This document shows, piece by piece, positions 45,801 through 53,982 of a stretch of DNA of 64,000 nucleotides. Below the pieces are notes generated by a model, which worked only from the letters and a program-made list of their open reading frames with translations, had not been told where the DNA came from and made no database searches. The stretch spans positions 3,202,001 to 3,266,000 of the forward strand of contig NZ_CP058595.1 in the NCBI RefSeq assembly GCF_013402795.1. The letters are read 5' to 3'. This stretch comes from Costertonia aggregata (GTDB lineage Bacteria; Bacteroidota; Bacteroidia; Flavobacteriales; Flavobacteriaceae). Position 1 is the stretch's first letter; every line of letters begins with the position of its first letter. The position numbers were made by a program, and so were the translations under genes.

Positions 45801-47828
45801 GAAACCACCTTGAGTGATTTGCGCATCGAAGCCCTGATGATCGACGAAGCACATTACTTTAAGAATATCGGTTTTACGACACGGCACCAGAACGTATCGG
45901 GTCTTAACAATCATTCCGACAGTCAAAGAAACCTCGACCTTGAAATCAGTATTAAATCCATTCATGCGCGGATGGGAATGGATAATAACATCTTTTTTTA
46001 CAGCGGTACACCTCTAAAGAACTCGGTTACCGAACTATATGCCTATCAACGCTACTTGACACCATCGGCATTGAAACGTAAGAACATCTTTAATTTCGAT
46101 GCATGGGCCTCTATTTTTTTAAAGCAAAGCGTAAGTATTGAACCCAATATTTTTGGCGACCCACGGATGCACGCACGTTTTCGGTATTATACCAACCTCC
46201 CCGAGTTGAGCAAGATGTACAATTCCTTTACCCACATCTGTCGTGACAATCATTTCAAGACCCATGATTTAGAAACTGATAGGGAGTTTGTAATTTTAGA
46301 ATCCACTCCGGCCTATGAAGAACTCAAACAGGCCTCTCTAGACTTTACCAAGAACCGGAACCAAAAGGCACTTTTCAAATTGCCCATATATGATGATGAG
46401 CAAATGAAATCCGCCCATATTACCGCTTTGAACATCAATAGGTCGCTTTTGATCGACCCTCTTGCTAAGGATAATATGGCCGTAAAATTTACGGAACTTG
46501 ACCAGTTCAAACTGCAACGGCTCTGTCGCGATGTAGCCGAACTCTACAAAAGAACATCGAAACACAAAGGGGTGTGTTTGGTATTCTCCGACTTGAACGT
46601 TTGGAAACCCGGCCAGAATAATTCCTATGATGCGGTACGCGGGATACTACAAGAAGACTACGGCATTCCTGTAGATGAAATTGCATTGGCTCAAGAGGAA
46701 AAAGCGAAGAACAGAACAGACCAAATGCAAGAAAAAATTCGAAGTGGTTCAATTCGTGTGGCCTTGGGAAGCACCCAAGTTTTAGGCACAGGGACCAACA
46801 TTCAAAAGAGGGTGGTGGGCATCTTTCATATGGACATTCCCTATTCCCCAGATGCTTTTGACCAACGGGCCGGACGAGGTCTAAGAAAGGGCAATGAAGT
46901 GGCGCAAATTTATGGTAATACAGTAGTGGAACGGTTCTACGGCGTCAAGGATTCCACCGATATCTTTTCTTATTCCCTGAACACCCATAAAGAAAAGTTT
47001 CGGGAACAGATTCGAGAAGCCGACACGAACAAACGTGTTTATGACGATCTTGTTCCCGATGACAAAAGTCTCTCCTACGAACAAATGCAGGCCGCACTAA
47101 TTGGGGATATGGATCAGTTTCAATTGGTAAAACTTTCCGACGATCTTAAGTTTTTACAGTCGCAGAAGCGATTGCACGAACTGAACAAAGCAAATTCCTT
47201 TAAGGCCATTGAACGAATCGAAAAGGAGAACAAGCATATCATCTCACAATTGGTCGAGCTGGAAAGCGCGCAAAAAGTAATAAAAACGTTCAACTTGCCC
47301 ATGGATGAAAATGCATTCGAGGATTCGTCCCGATTAAAGGAAGGACTGAACAATCTAATTTCAGATTCCGTTCTTGTATCCAAAGAACTAATGACCAAGG
47401 AGCCCAATGAGTTTATCAAAAATCTAGGTCTTAAGATCGTAGAACACTCAAAGCTAAATTTGAACGTTCAAAAACACCAGCGGGTAGCCCATTTTCCATC
47501 GTTAAATGCGAATCTCGTTTTTCAGGCCGACTATGTACCTTCAAACGAGCATTATCTTTACTCTTTTAGATTGGAATTTAAAAACATACACGTTTCCGGT
47601 AGAAAACAGCAGCGTTTCGACCCGGAGAAATTGGCCTTGCAACTTGTCAAGTTATGTCAAAAAGTAGCCCGGGAAATCAAATCGAAAAAATTTGATTTGA
47701 ACTATAACCTACGTACTTTGGAAACCCATCGAAAAAAAACAGCCGTTGGTTTTCCTGATGAAAAAATAGCAAAAATGCAGGTTTTGAAACATGAAATCAA
47801 AACACTTAAACGGAAACGGGCGGGGTAA
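42822..47828 (+). CDS. N6-DNA methyltransferase / SNF2-type helicase fusion
   Basis: A 1668-residue mobile-element protein. N-terminal methyltransferase: motif I ILEPSAGNGAY (about residue 103) and motif IV TNIPFGD (about 172; NIPF stands where NPPF/Y is usual). Central region about 350-800 of unknown function. SF2 helicase: Walker A-like VGKGKT (about 838), DEAH box IDEAHYFKN (about 1006), FYSGTPLKNS, and motif VI DQRAGRGLRKGN (about 1347). The C-terminal 250 residues are coiled-coil rich. Such proteins are common on Bacteroidetes conjugative elements and may mark or protect transferred DNA; that role is not established here. Confidence 0.88.
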   Translation: MNNDILARILEAIKTANPDNFYINNGGLATLGQLLFYPPKGKENVGHELLETIQQAFPETSKEILDSLKRYHLTSYYTPKAIIEYKINLLKKNGFEPKTILEPSAGNGAYVQQLKKAFPNAEITALEPDILSFEIMKANNVRSDKVTVLNIPFEDYYLNYDKQGQFDLVMTNIPFGDIPITKAYQHDYLTEGPLKNVGNYFNVYAPKMARQGGVTALITSSAFAERSAYTDFRQRILFENDLLLANRFNTDLFSNEGTKVVSDLLVYRKTSNKSVLSESEMQLVETESIELDGQRFGTNRFFKTNTEQVNGVPKLGFFHNRPSMVIEPDGKSLNEFLERQANSFDFEQIAAPRTTEKIHKTVPEASAPVKEKAVAAPPSQLEVGSVPIALHDADAKQFTRLFFGSYNFDEKGAVLFYTDPHSTRKVPNKITELVQDYARMRNDLVLLLLNIEKGRLSEKDITKRFQDIDYQLDTFHFKWGSLKQHLIFLKEDHYFEQVRQQFEKKIAGQGYGKNPEFTLQRFLRPQPVERVEEQIPGTKEQLHTTADEKRFENPEAMARYQFDQNGNIDIGEIAQAFKTNEKNLLLSGLENRSFFLEPDSESETRYRTVPYFLFSSGYIQDKIDYVRNNPPPYGIESEKIEQALADMLPVKLDLNDIEFNFESHFIPTTAKESFLEELINEKVRINVGQFNSTLTLLFPRDYNLEAHERFSVVLNHEVKASYKRILQHFAENRYPVIFTSYKDRSGKTIRKLDKDATLMAQNLYEELQLHFKSFIEGRQELKATIEDNYYQAFLADVNISVPKGWLTFPETLVYPPYQHQIDSTLFSLTKGSALNDHQVGKGKTLSMAMLGYKLKQHGKSERTMLLTLKSVAPQIEAEIRANFPELNILRLSSKNMAKSKRPKTLRTLKNNKTIDLIIAEHGHLKRIPKERRFVLETLEEKIEMIEQDLETAKQYGNGKESKKLIKGMIKRKEHLEDKLQANLKKLKERSTETETTLSDLRIEALMIDEAHYFKNIGFTTRHQNVSGLNNHSDSQRNLDLEISIKSIHARMGMDNNIFFYSGTPLKNSVTELYAYQRYLTPSALKRKNIFNFDAWASIFLKQSVSIEPNIFGDPRMHARFRYYTNLPELSKMYNSFTHICRDNHFKTHDLETDREFVILESTPAYEELKQASLDFTKNRNQKALFKLPIYDDEQMKSAHITALNINRSLLIDPLAKDNMAVKFTELDQFKLQRLCRDVAELYKRTSKHKGVCLVFSDLNVWKPGQNNSYDAVRGILQEDYGIPVDEIALAQEEKAKNRTDQMQEKIRSGSIRVALGSTQVLGTGTNIQKRVVGIFHMDIPYSPDAFDQRAGRGLRKGNEVAQIYGNTVVERFYGVKDSTDIFSYSLNTHKEKFREQIREADTNKRVYDDLVPDDKSLSYEQMQAALIGDMDQFQLVKLSDDLKFLQSQKRLHELNKANSFKAIERIEKENKHIISQLVELESAQKVIKTFNLPMDENAFEDSSRLKEGLNNLISDSVLVSKELMTKEPNEFIKNLGLKIVEHSKLNLNVQKHQRVAHFPSLNANLVFQADYVPSNEHYLYSFRLEFKNIHVSGRKQQRFDPEKLALQLVKLCQKVAREIKSKKFDLNYNLRTLETHRKKTAVGFPDEKIAKMQVLKHEIKTLKRKRAG

Positions 47829-48089
47829 AATAATACATTCAAGTTTGACATTCCCTTTCTTCGTCATTTTTTAATCCCAGAAATGCGGTTTTCCCGCTGA
47901 TTGAAATCTGTGGATTCAAAGAGGAAAGAGTAGAAAACAGGGAAGCCTTCAATAATAATAGTTTTATGAATTTAGCAGTGTCCTAAAATGGGAAAGGCTA
48001 CATTTTTAGGAAAGGCTCCAGACAATTTTCGTCAAAATCAGGTCTATCGTTTAAATTTTGAATTTTCATTTCGGTACAATCTTAAAATA

Positions 48090-48845
48090 TTAAACTCTAT
48101 CCATCATTGACATTGTGTTAAGTACACAATGAGCAATAATTAAAGGCCATAAATTTCTTCCAAATTTCACATAGGCAATTCCCATTATTAGACCAATAAG
48201 ACTAACTCTAATAGACCTATCTGACAAATCGTAAGAATGCCTAAACCCAAAAATTAAGGCTTGTAGTATTACTGCAAGAATTGTGGCTATTGTGGTTTGA
48301 GAAAATAATTTCTCAAACCAGTTTATTAAGAAACCTCTGTCTAACAATTCTTCCAACATAGATTCAAGTAAAACCGCTGGCATAATTGTAAAAAATAGTA
48401 ACCAATTTCCTTTAAGATTTCCAAATTTAGATGCTGAATTTTCAGAATAATTTTTTTGCTCCAATGAAAAGGGTAGGTAATCTTTAATCATCTCGAATGC
48501 CATTATGGAAAGAACAATCGCTATTAAAATACCAATAGTGACAAATAAAGTTTTCTTGAAACTTTCAGGTTTGCGCAGTCCTAAATCTTTCCACGAAACA
48601 TTCCGGACTTTCATCCGCCAAGTAGCAATGATGAAAGTTGTAAATGACCAAAAAAGTCCGTTGATTATAAAACCTACACTCGGAAAATAAATTTCCCTTA
48701 TTAGAAACATTACGGAGGTGTATATAATCAGGTCAAATAAAAAACCTTTGTGTTTAATCGACTTGGTTAAATCATTGGAAATTTGTTTCTGTTCAGCTTT
48801 CATTAAATCAATCCATATTTGGTTGGTGTCTATACGAAGATACAC
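48090..48845 (-). CDS. CPBP-family intramembrane metalloprotease
   Basis: A 251-residue membrane protein with the three Abi/CPBP motifs: EELLDR (165-170), FGFRH (about 199) and HCVLN (about 239). About six to seven helices. An alternative start at Met15 is possible. CPBP proteins are Rce1-like proteases, often linked to bacteriocin immunity or surface-protein processing. It is antisense to its neighbours, clearly more AT-rich, and interrupts the operon-like order between methylase-helicase and PRTRC genes, so it looks like an inserted cargo gene. Confidence 0.85.
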   Translation of the reverse strand: MYLRIDTNQIWIDLMKAEQKQISNDLTKSIKHKGFLFDLIIYTSVMFLIREIYFPSVGFIINGLFWSFTTFIIATWRMKVRNVSWKDLGLRKPESFKKTLFVTIGILIAIVLSIMAFEMIKDYLPFSLEQKNYSENSASKFGNLKGNWLLFFTIMPAVLLESMLEELLDRGFLINWFEKLFSQTTIATILAVILQALIFGFRHSYDLSDRSIRVSLIGLIMGIAYVKFGRNLWPLIIAHCVLNTMSMMDRV

Positions 48846-49494
48846 TCGAAAAAAGGTTACAAGATTTTATTAATAAAGTCCTTAACTAAATGTAAATAGT
48901 TATTTTCGGTGGTTTGTCAATATTAAGCACATAGTAGGAATATAAATCATATGATCTTTACATCTTTACGTGCGGAACTAAGATATCAAATCCCCTTAGA
49001 TAAGGAGCTCTTATTGTTTGACAAGCACATTATTCGAGTAATATGCGTTTCTAAACGTTTGACCAACAAATATCCTGAATCTTATATTGGATGGTTTTGT
49101 TAAACAGCCTTTTTATGGAACTGTTTCCAAAAGCATTTTTCCTTTTCACGGGGTGTTCCATTTTTGGTCTTTTTTAATAGTTTCGAGAATTAACCTTTTA
49201 AGGGACACCTTAATAGCATCAATAACACTATCCATTATTTGATGTCTAGAAAGCTATTGCCGATTATTTTCGTAAGAATTTATTGGCCGCTCAGCCCGTC
49301 CAGACAAGTATGGATGTACTGCCCAACACCAATAGATTGACACCTGTTCCAACGCCCCTTCGGGGCGCTTTTTGTGGATAGGGAGAAAAGAAGTCAAGGG
49401 TAGCATTTAATCGAATTTTACAGGTAATACTGGAGGTTTGGGCGTATCTTAAAGGTAGTTAAGTAATTGTGTCACAAGTAAATAACCCTTCAAG
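48846..49494. other. Gene-free region upstream of the PRTRC cassette
   Basis: About 650 nt, AT-rich, no supported gene. It holds one terminator-like hairpin (49353-49372) and presumably the PRTRC promoter in its last 120 nt (a TATCTTAA element near 49446). No origin-like iteron array was recognised. Confidence 0.5.
49353..49372 (+). terminator. Rho-independent terminator
   Basis: CGCCCC / GGGGCG stem with a 3-nt loop followed by CTTTTTG. No plus-strand gene precedes it closely, which hints at a lost or unannotated transcript upstream. Confidence 0.65.
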
Positions 49495-49992
49495 ATGAGC
49501 AATTTTTTTTCGACCCTGAAACAGATGGGTGTCGAACAGTACGGAATCAGTATTCTGTTCGATGATGAGACGGTCAGCGTATCTGTACTTCCCAAATCAA
49601 GTGCAAATGACAAGGCACTACAATCCCTAAAACCACTTACTCTAAGGGGAAACGTTATGGAAGTGGACGAGAAATTCTTTCAAATACTCCAAAAACCCTT
49701 GGAACAGACCAAAACCCTGTTTAGAAATACTGCTGCCTTTGAGAAGTCGTTACAAGAAACCGAGCAAAAAACCCAACAGGCGAAAAAGAAAAAGGAATCC
49801 GCTTCCAAAAAGGCGATCGAGTTAAAGCAACTCCTAAAGGAAAAAGGCTTTAATCCCATGACCGATCACAAAAAGGCAACGGACATCGCCAATGAGATTT
49901 TGAGGATAGACCCGAACCATAAAGAGGCGCAGAAAGTCGTCAAGGAAATGAAAGCATACGAATCACCAAACCTCTTTGAGCAATGGAAGTAG
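49495..49992 (+). CDS. PRTRC system protein E
   Basis: A 165-residue protein starting MSNFFSTLKQMGVEQYGISI, with a basic coiled-coil middle (TQQAKKKKESASKKAIELKQ) and a tetratricopeptide-like end (ATDIANEILRIDPNHKEAQK). This matches protein E of the PRTRC (ParB-related, ThiF-related) cassette found on plasmids and ICEs. The biochemical role is unknown. Its stop overlaps the start of protein C by 10 nt. Confidence 0.8.
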   Translation: MSNFFSTLKQMGVEQYGISILFDDETVSVSVLPKSSANDKALQSLKPLTLRGNVMEVDEKFFQILQKPLEQTKTLFRNTAAFEKSLQETEQKTQQAKKKKESASKKAIELKQLLKEKGFNPMTDHKKATDIANEILRIDPNHKEAQKVVKEMKAYESPNLFEQWK

Positions 49993-50201
49993 CAACGATA
50001 GAACGCAAATACATATTTCAGGACGGGAACAACCAAACCTTGGTACTGGACGATATCGATAACAATTTGAGCCATGAACAGGTAATGGATTTCTATTCAC
50101 AGTTATATGCAGAAATGACCAACGCAAATATCATGGACAAGGGTATTGTTAACGGTTACCATGAAATCCATTTCAAGACCTTGGCGGGAACAAAGGGATA
50201 G
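49983..50201 (+). CDS. PRTRC system protein C
   Basis: A 72-residue protein, small and beta-rich, ending with HEIHFKTLAGTKG. It fits PRTRC protein C, which has a ubiquitin-like size and a Gly near the end. Together with a ThiF-type activating enzyme in the same cassette this suggests, as inference only, a ubiquitin-like conjugation or sulfur-carrier chemistry. Overlaps gene E. Confidence 0.78.
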   Translation: MEVATIERKYIFQDGNNQTLVLDDIDNNLSHEQVMDFYSQLYAEMTNANIMDKGIVNGYHEIHFKTLAGTKG

Positions 50202-50237
50202 GCCGATGAACATAGACGAATTTTTAAGACAAGACCA

Positions 50238-51278
50238 ATGCAAGCCGAAATACAAATTGAACACCCCAAGCGATTTAACAATATTTCACGACCGATTGTT
50301 TCGGGCGGTACAGCAGAAACACTATCAAAGGGGAACGCAAAGACCAAAAGTACTGCAACCAAAGGTTTTTCCGTTTCTGACGTAACACTTTTGCCCGTTC
50401 TTTCCCAACCCTTGGTAAGCGAGGAATACGAATCTGACATGAAGGAACTTGCCCGTTTGATGTTAGCCGTTACCCGAAAGTTCACGGGCAGCATCGACCA
50501 TTGGGAATTTATGCCATCCGATAGTTTGCACGATGTAGTGCTAAGATGTACCCATAGGTTGAGGACAAGGGGCAATATCGATCATATCGAAGTTCTTAGA
50601 GACGAAGGAAACTTAAGGTTGATATTGAAGAAGTTCATCGGCAACCGCAGTACGGTGTACTTTATTCCCGTCCGTCCAATTATTGAACTAAGGCATCGAA
50701 ACCGGACACTCTTTCACATTCTGCTGTCTTTTGTTAAAAGCCTGCCTTACGGTGGACTGTTCCCAAGCTGTGAATCGAGAATCGACTGGCTCTGGGAATT
50801 TCTCTTTGAGGATATGGAGAACTACAAGGACAACAAGCAAATCGTCAAGAACCATTCGACCAACTTCTATGCAAGGAACAGGAACTTTTTGGAAGCCTAT
50901 GAAATGAGGGATTGGAAAACCCTGTTGGACAAATACCAACCCCGAAAACCGATTTACAAACAAATCAAAACATTATTGCTCAAAACAGGAACCATCGATT
51001 TTCAAGTGCCATTTCTGTTAACGGTCAAGGATGGATATGACTGTATGTTCGAGCATTGGGAATCGTTTCTTACGGTCGATAGGGAAGATAGCGCATTTGC
51101 CAATGGTTACATTCAAATGCTCAACGATTGCTCGAACGACTATGATATCATATCCGCTTATCAACATACCGTTGCCGAAAACGGAAATATTGAACCCTTC
51201 GATGATGGCATTCCCTATCGATTGAACCAATTGGAAGAATTTATCAACGACCTGAGCGAACTTTTAAACGAACTCTAG
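50238..51278 (+). CDS. PRTRC cassette protein, possibly F-like
   Basis: A 346-residue soluble protein without a recognised catalytic motif. It is in the place of PRTRC protein F, between C and B, and has repeated short tryptophan/phenylalanine-rich helical stretches (IDWLWEFLFEDMENY, DGYDCMFEHWESFL). An overlapping frame from ATG 50206 (MNIDEFLRQDQCKPKY..., 59 codons, different frame) lies over the proposed start, so the N terminus is uncertain or the start may be shifted. Confidence 0.6.
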   Translation: MQAEIQIEHPKRFNNISRPIVSGGTAETLSKGNAKTKSTATKGFSVSDVTLLPVLSQPLVSEEYESDMKELARLMLAVTRKFTGSIDHWEFMPSDSLHDVVLRCTHRLRTRGNIDHIEVLRDEGNLRLILKKFIGNRSTVYFIPVRPIIELRHRNRTLFHILLSFVKSLPYGGLFPSCESRIDWLWEFLFEDMENYKDNKQIVKNHSTNFYARNRNFLEAYEMRDWKTLLDKYQPRKPIYKQIKTLLLKTGTIDFQVPFLLTVKDGYDCMFEHWESFLTVDREDSAFANGYIQMLNDCSNDYDIISAYQHTVAENGNIEPFDDGIPYRLNQLEEFINDLSELLNEL

Positions 51279-51281
51279 CAC

Positions 51282-51989
51282 ATGGAACAAATAGCCGTAT
51301 TGAACGCCAAAGATCACTTTTTGCCAAAATTTGCAATCATCGGATATGAACGGGAAGACGAGAACTATCGCAACGACCACTACTTTTCATACCATGAAGT
51401 GGCAGGAACAAAATTGACCGCAGGGATGCCATTGACCAAGGACACCGCCCGAAATATTTTCACCTGTCTAGAGGGCGATCTGATAAAGTTCCGCTTCAAG
51501 GGAATGCTTCCACGGAATCTGATACACTTCGATTTTAAGGGTAATTTCCAACTGATATGGTACGTACATCCCAAACAACGGATGCTTTACTTCGATGCCC
51601 AAACGGGCATCCCTTCGGGAAAATACCCCCTGCCCAAATTGATTTTTAAACTAGAAGGCAACAGTTTAAAAGTATTCGCCCTGAACCGAAAGGAATCCCT
51701 AACGGAAGATACCTCCTTATACCATGCCCCATTGCTGAATATAGGTAGTCATGGTAAGGTATGCATGGGCAATGCCTCAATGGATTATGATGAATTTGAA
51801 TACTACGAGGACGTAATGGGTTTTGTGGAACAACAGTTTTTCCGTTCCGTTTTTACCGATACGCACCACAACAATTTGGTCGAAGGTAACATAGTGAACG
51901 TAATGAAGCAAAATTTTGAGAAACCCTCATTTGACGATGGAGTATTGATAGCCAACAAAATGACCTTAAACCAACTCTATGAAAACTAG
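51282..51989 (+). CDS. PRTRC system protein B
   Basis: A 235-residue protein typical of PRTRC protein B: the central LIHFDFKGNFQLIWYVHPKQ and the later LYHAPLLNIGSHGKVCMGNA segments. No enzymatic motif is known. It starts 3 nt after the preceding stop and overlaps the ThiF gene by 11 nt. Confidence 0.82.
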   Translation: MEQIAVLNAKDHFLPKFAIIGYEREDENYRNDHYFSYHEVAGTKLTAGMPLTKDTARNIFTCLEGDLIKFRFKGMLPRNLIHFDFKGNFQLIWYVHPKQRMLYFDAQTGIPSGKYPLPKLIFKLEGNSLKVFALNRKESLTEDTSLYHAPLLNIGSHGKVCMGNASMDYDEFEYYEDVMGFVEQQFFRSVFTDTHHNNLVEGNIVNVMKQNFEKPSFDDGVLIANKMTLNQLYEN

Positions 51990-52758
51990 GATACACTTTG
52001 CCCCCAACTATTTTTATAACCCGACACATCCCATTACGGTTGCGTTGATAGGGGTCGGTGGAACAGGCTCATTGATGCTCGCAAGATTGGCAAGGATAGA
52101 TTATGCCCTACGGCAAGTAGGACACCCAGGGTTGCATGTTATTGCCTATGATTCCGATAAGGTAGAGCCTAACAATGTAGGACGGCAACTTTATACGGTA
52201 TCGGATATTGGGGAATACAAAGTCGTTAATGCCGTATGCAAGGTCAATATGACGTTTGGGCTTCAATGGGAAGGCATCCCGATGGATGCATTGCCCGATA
52301 GCGAGGATGTACGGGCGAATATTATTATCACTTGCGTTGACATTGCCTCTTTTCGGGTACAATTGGCGCAATCGATTCGACAACCCCACAAAGGCTCCGA
52401 TTATGCCAATGGGTACTATTGGTTGGATTTAGGCAATAGCAGAAATACAGGGCAATTTGTTTTGGGAACCTTGTTCAATGAGGAGCGAAAAATGGAACGG
52501 GAAGATTTTGAAATGGTGGACAAACTGAAAAACATCATCGACTTTTTTCCCGATTTGGATGCGCACGATACCCCGAACTTACAGGGAGCGGGATGCGCCT
52601 ACTCCGATAAGTTGAATGAGCAGTCTTTGTTTATTAACGATGTATTGGTTGCCCATGCGTCCGACTGTCTGTTTCGGCTGTTGTACCATAAGCAGATACA
52701 GAAGCACGGGGCATTTGTGAATTTGGAATCGGGTAAGGTAAACTCGATAGGTGTCTGA
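51979..52758 (+). CDS. PRTRC system ThiF-family protein
   Basis: A 259-residue E1-like adenylating enzyme. The nucleotide-binding motif GVGGTGS is at about residue 19, and the DSDKVEPNNVGRQLY segment carries the Asp and Arg typical of ThiF/MoeB/E1 proteins. The Zn-binding CxxC pairs of MoeB are not seen. In this family ThiF adenylates the C terminus of a ubiquitin-like partner; in PRTRC the partner is unknown. It is the last recognised gene of the cassette. Confidence 0.85.
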   Translation: MKTRIHFAPNYFYNPTHPITVALIGVGGTGSLMLARLARIDYALRQVGHPGLHVIAYDSDKVEPNNVGRQLYTVSDIGEYKVVNAVCKVNMTFGLQWEGIPMDALPDSEDVRANIIITCVDIASFRVQLAQSIRQPHKGSDYANGYYWLDLGNSRNTGQFVLGTLFNEERKMEREDFEMVDKLKNIIDFFPDLDAHDTPNLQGAGCAYSDKLNEQSLFINDVLVAHASDCLFRLLYHKQIQKHGAFVNLESGKVNSIGV

Positions 52759-52782
52759 AATAAATTTTTAAGCGAGAACTAT

Positions 52783-53022
52783 ATGCTATCACTAGAGATT
52801 CTATATCAAAAATTGCCTTTTCTGGGCTTTACTATTTTCATGGTCATCACTATCAAGGGATTGCTTAGGTTCAAACGTTTCCTGAGAATCCCGTTTTTGC
52901 TCTTTCTTTTCATTATGGTCGGCATACCCTTTATCAAAGATTTGGTATGGCTCTTTGGTGCTATCGAGATATCGGTTTGGGGATATTATATAAGAAAACG
53001 GTGGTCAAGTTCGTATTCCTAA
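52783..53022 (+). CDS. Small membrane protein (79 aa)
   Basis: Two to three hydrophobic helices (LGFTIFMVITIKGLL, IPFLLFLFIMVGIPFI, LVWLFGAIEISVWGYYI) and basic loops. It begins 24 nt after the ThiF stop on the same strand, so it may be the last gene of that operon. No family recognised. Confidence 0.5.
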   Translation: MLSLEILYQKLPFLGFTIFMVITIKGLLRFKRFLRIPFLLFLFIMVGIPFIKDLVWLFGAIEISVWGYYIRKRWSSSYS

Positions 53023-53379
53023 TCGTACCATTTGGGCGTCCATTCTTATTGACCTATCTCTTTCTTTCCCTCCCCATGGTTTCTGCGGAAGTTATGTAAA
53101 AGCTGCGCCTTATCGGCTTGCCTTCACATAACCTTCTCGAAACGCAAAGCAAAAGTATAAAAGCCTGAAAAAGGCTTTCATACCTTTGCAGAATGTGTTC
53201 TTCCGTTCCATAGTATTAAAACCTGTTCGATACTCGTACTGTTGATTTCTAGCCTTAAGATATTGGACCGGATTTTTTTGTAATAAAATTGAATACAACT
53301 ATTCCAGGATTAGAATAACAGCCAAACCTATTTTGTAACAAAAATTTACTAAATTTGTTACAAATAAGATATGTATGTT
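53023..53379. other. Gap before the toxin-antitoxin operon
   Basis: About 350 nt between the small membrane gene and the AbiEi-type gene. The only clear structure is the operator palindrome at 53332-53364; a 62-codon minus-strand frame at 53110-53298 was not accepted. Confidence 0.45.
53332..53364 (+). promoter_or_regulatory. Palindromic operator-promoter of the AbiE-type operon
   Basis: Perfect 11-bp inverted repeat TTTGTAACAAA / TTTGTTACAAA separated by 11 nt. The -7 box TAAATTTG (53350-53357) lies inside the spacer and right arm, so a bound protein would block transcription. AbiEi antitoxins are known to bind inverted repeats at their own promoter. Confidence 0.7.
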
Positions 53380-53982
53380 ATGCAGAGCGTTGAGTCCAAA
53401 ATAAAAAAAGCCATTTCCAAAAAGAAGCGGGGAGATTTATTGTTTCCCGATGATTTTAGGAGATTGGGTTCATCCGAAGCTATACGTTTGGCTCTCCATA
53501 GAATTGAGAAAGAGGGCTTTATTCAAAGGGTAGCCCAAGGAATCTATGTACGCCCAAAGACAAGTAAATATGTGGGAGAGGTGTTGCCAACGGCAGAGGA
53601 AATTGCTAGGGCCATAGCTAAAAGAGACCAGATCCGATTAGTGCCTACCGGGGTATATGCTTCAAGCGCATTGGGGCTTAGTACACAAGTCCCCATGAAA
53701 CTTGTCTTTCTTACCGATGGAGCTCCCCGGGAAATAAAGTTGGGGAAGCGAAGCATAAAATTAAAGAAAACTACCCCTAAGAATCTATCGGCCAAAGGGG
53801 AGATAAGCAGGCTGGTCATACAGGCCCTTCGTGAAATTGGAAAAGACCAATTAACGGAAGGAGAAGAAGCAAAAATTATAGACCTCTTGAAAAAAGAGGA
53901 TCAAAAAGACCTGCTTCACGATATAGCATTGGCTCCGGCATGGATCCGTAAAATCATGGAAAAGAGCTTGGAGAATGGATAA
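53380..53982 (+). CDS. DUF6088 / AbiEi-type antitoxin
   Basis: A 200-residue protein with an N-terminal winged helix-turn-helix (about 5-60: RGDLLFPDDFRRLGSSEAIR then IQRVAQGIYVRPK) followed by an alpha/beta domain (LVPTGVYASSALGLSTQVP). This is the layout of DUF6088/AbiEi antitoxins of type IV systems, which repress their own operon. The ATG at 53380 is preferred to the one at 53371 because the -7 box ends at 53357. Its stop overlaps the toxin start by 8 nt. Confidence 0.84.
   Translation: MQSVESKIKKAISKKKRGDLLFPDDFRRLGSSEAIRLALHRIEKEGFIQRVAQGIYVRPKTSKYVGEVLPTAEEIARAIAKRDQIRLVPTGVYASSALGLSTQVPMKLVFLTDGAPREIKLGKRSIKLKKTTPKNLSAKGEISRLVIQALREIGKDQLTEGEEAKIIDLLKKEDQKDLLHDIALAPAWIRKIMEKSLENG

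Noticed and set aside
45374-45826. 150-codon minus-strand frame
   Set aside because: Antisense to the helicase motifs of the methylase-helicase, low-complexity Ser/Phe/Leu composition.
53110-53298. 62-codon minus-strand frame
   Set aside because: No protein-like features, no recognisable start signals, not packed with any gene.
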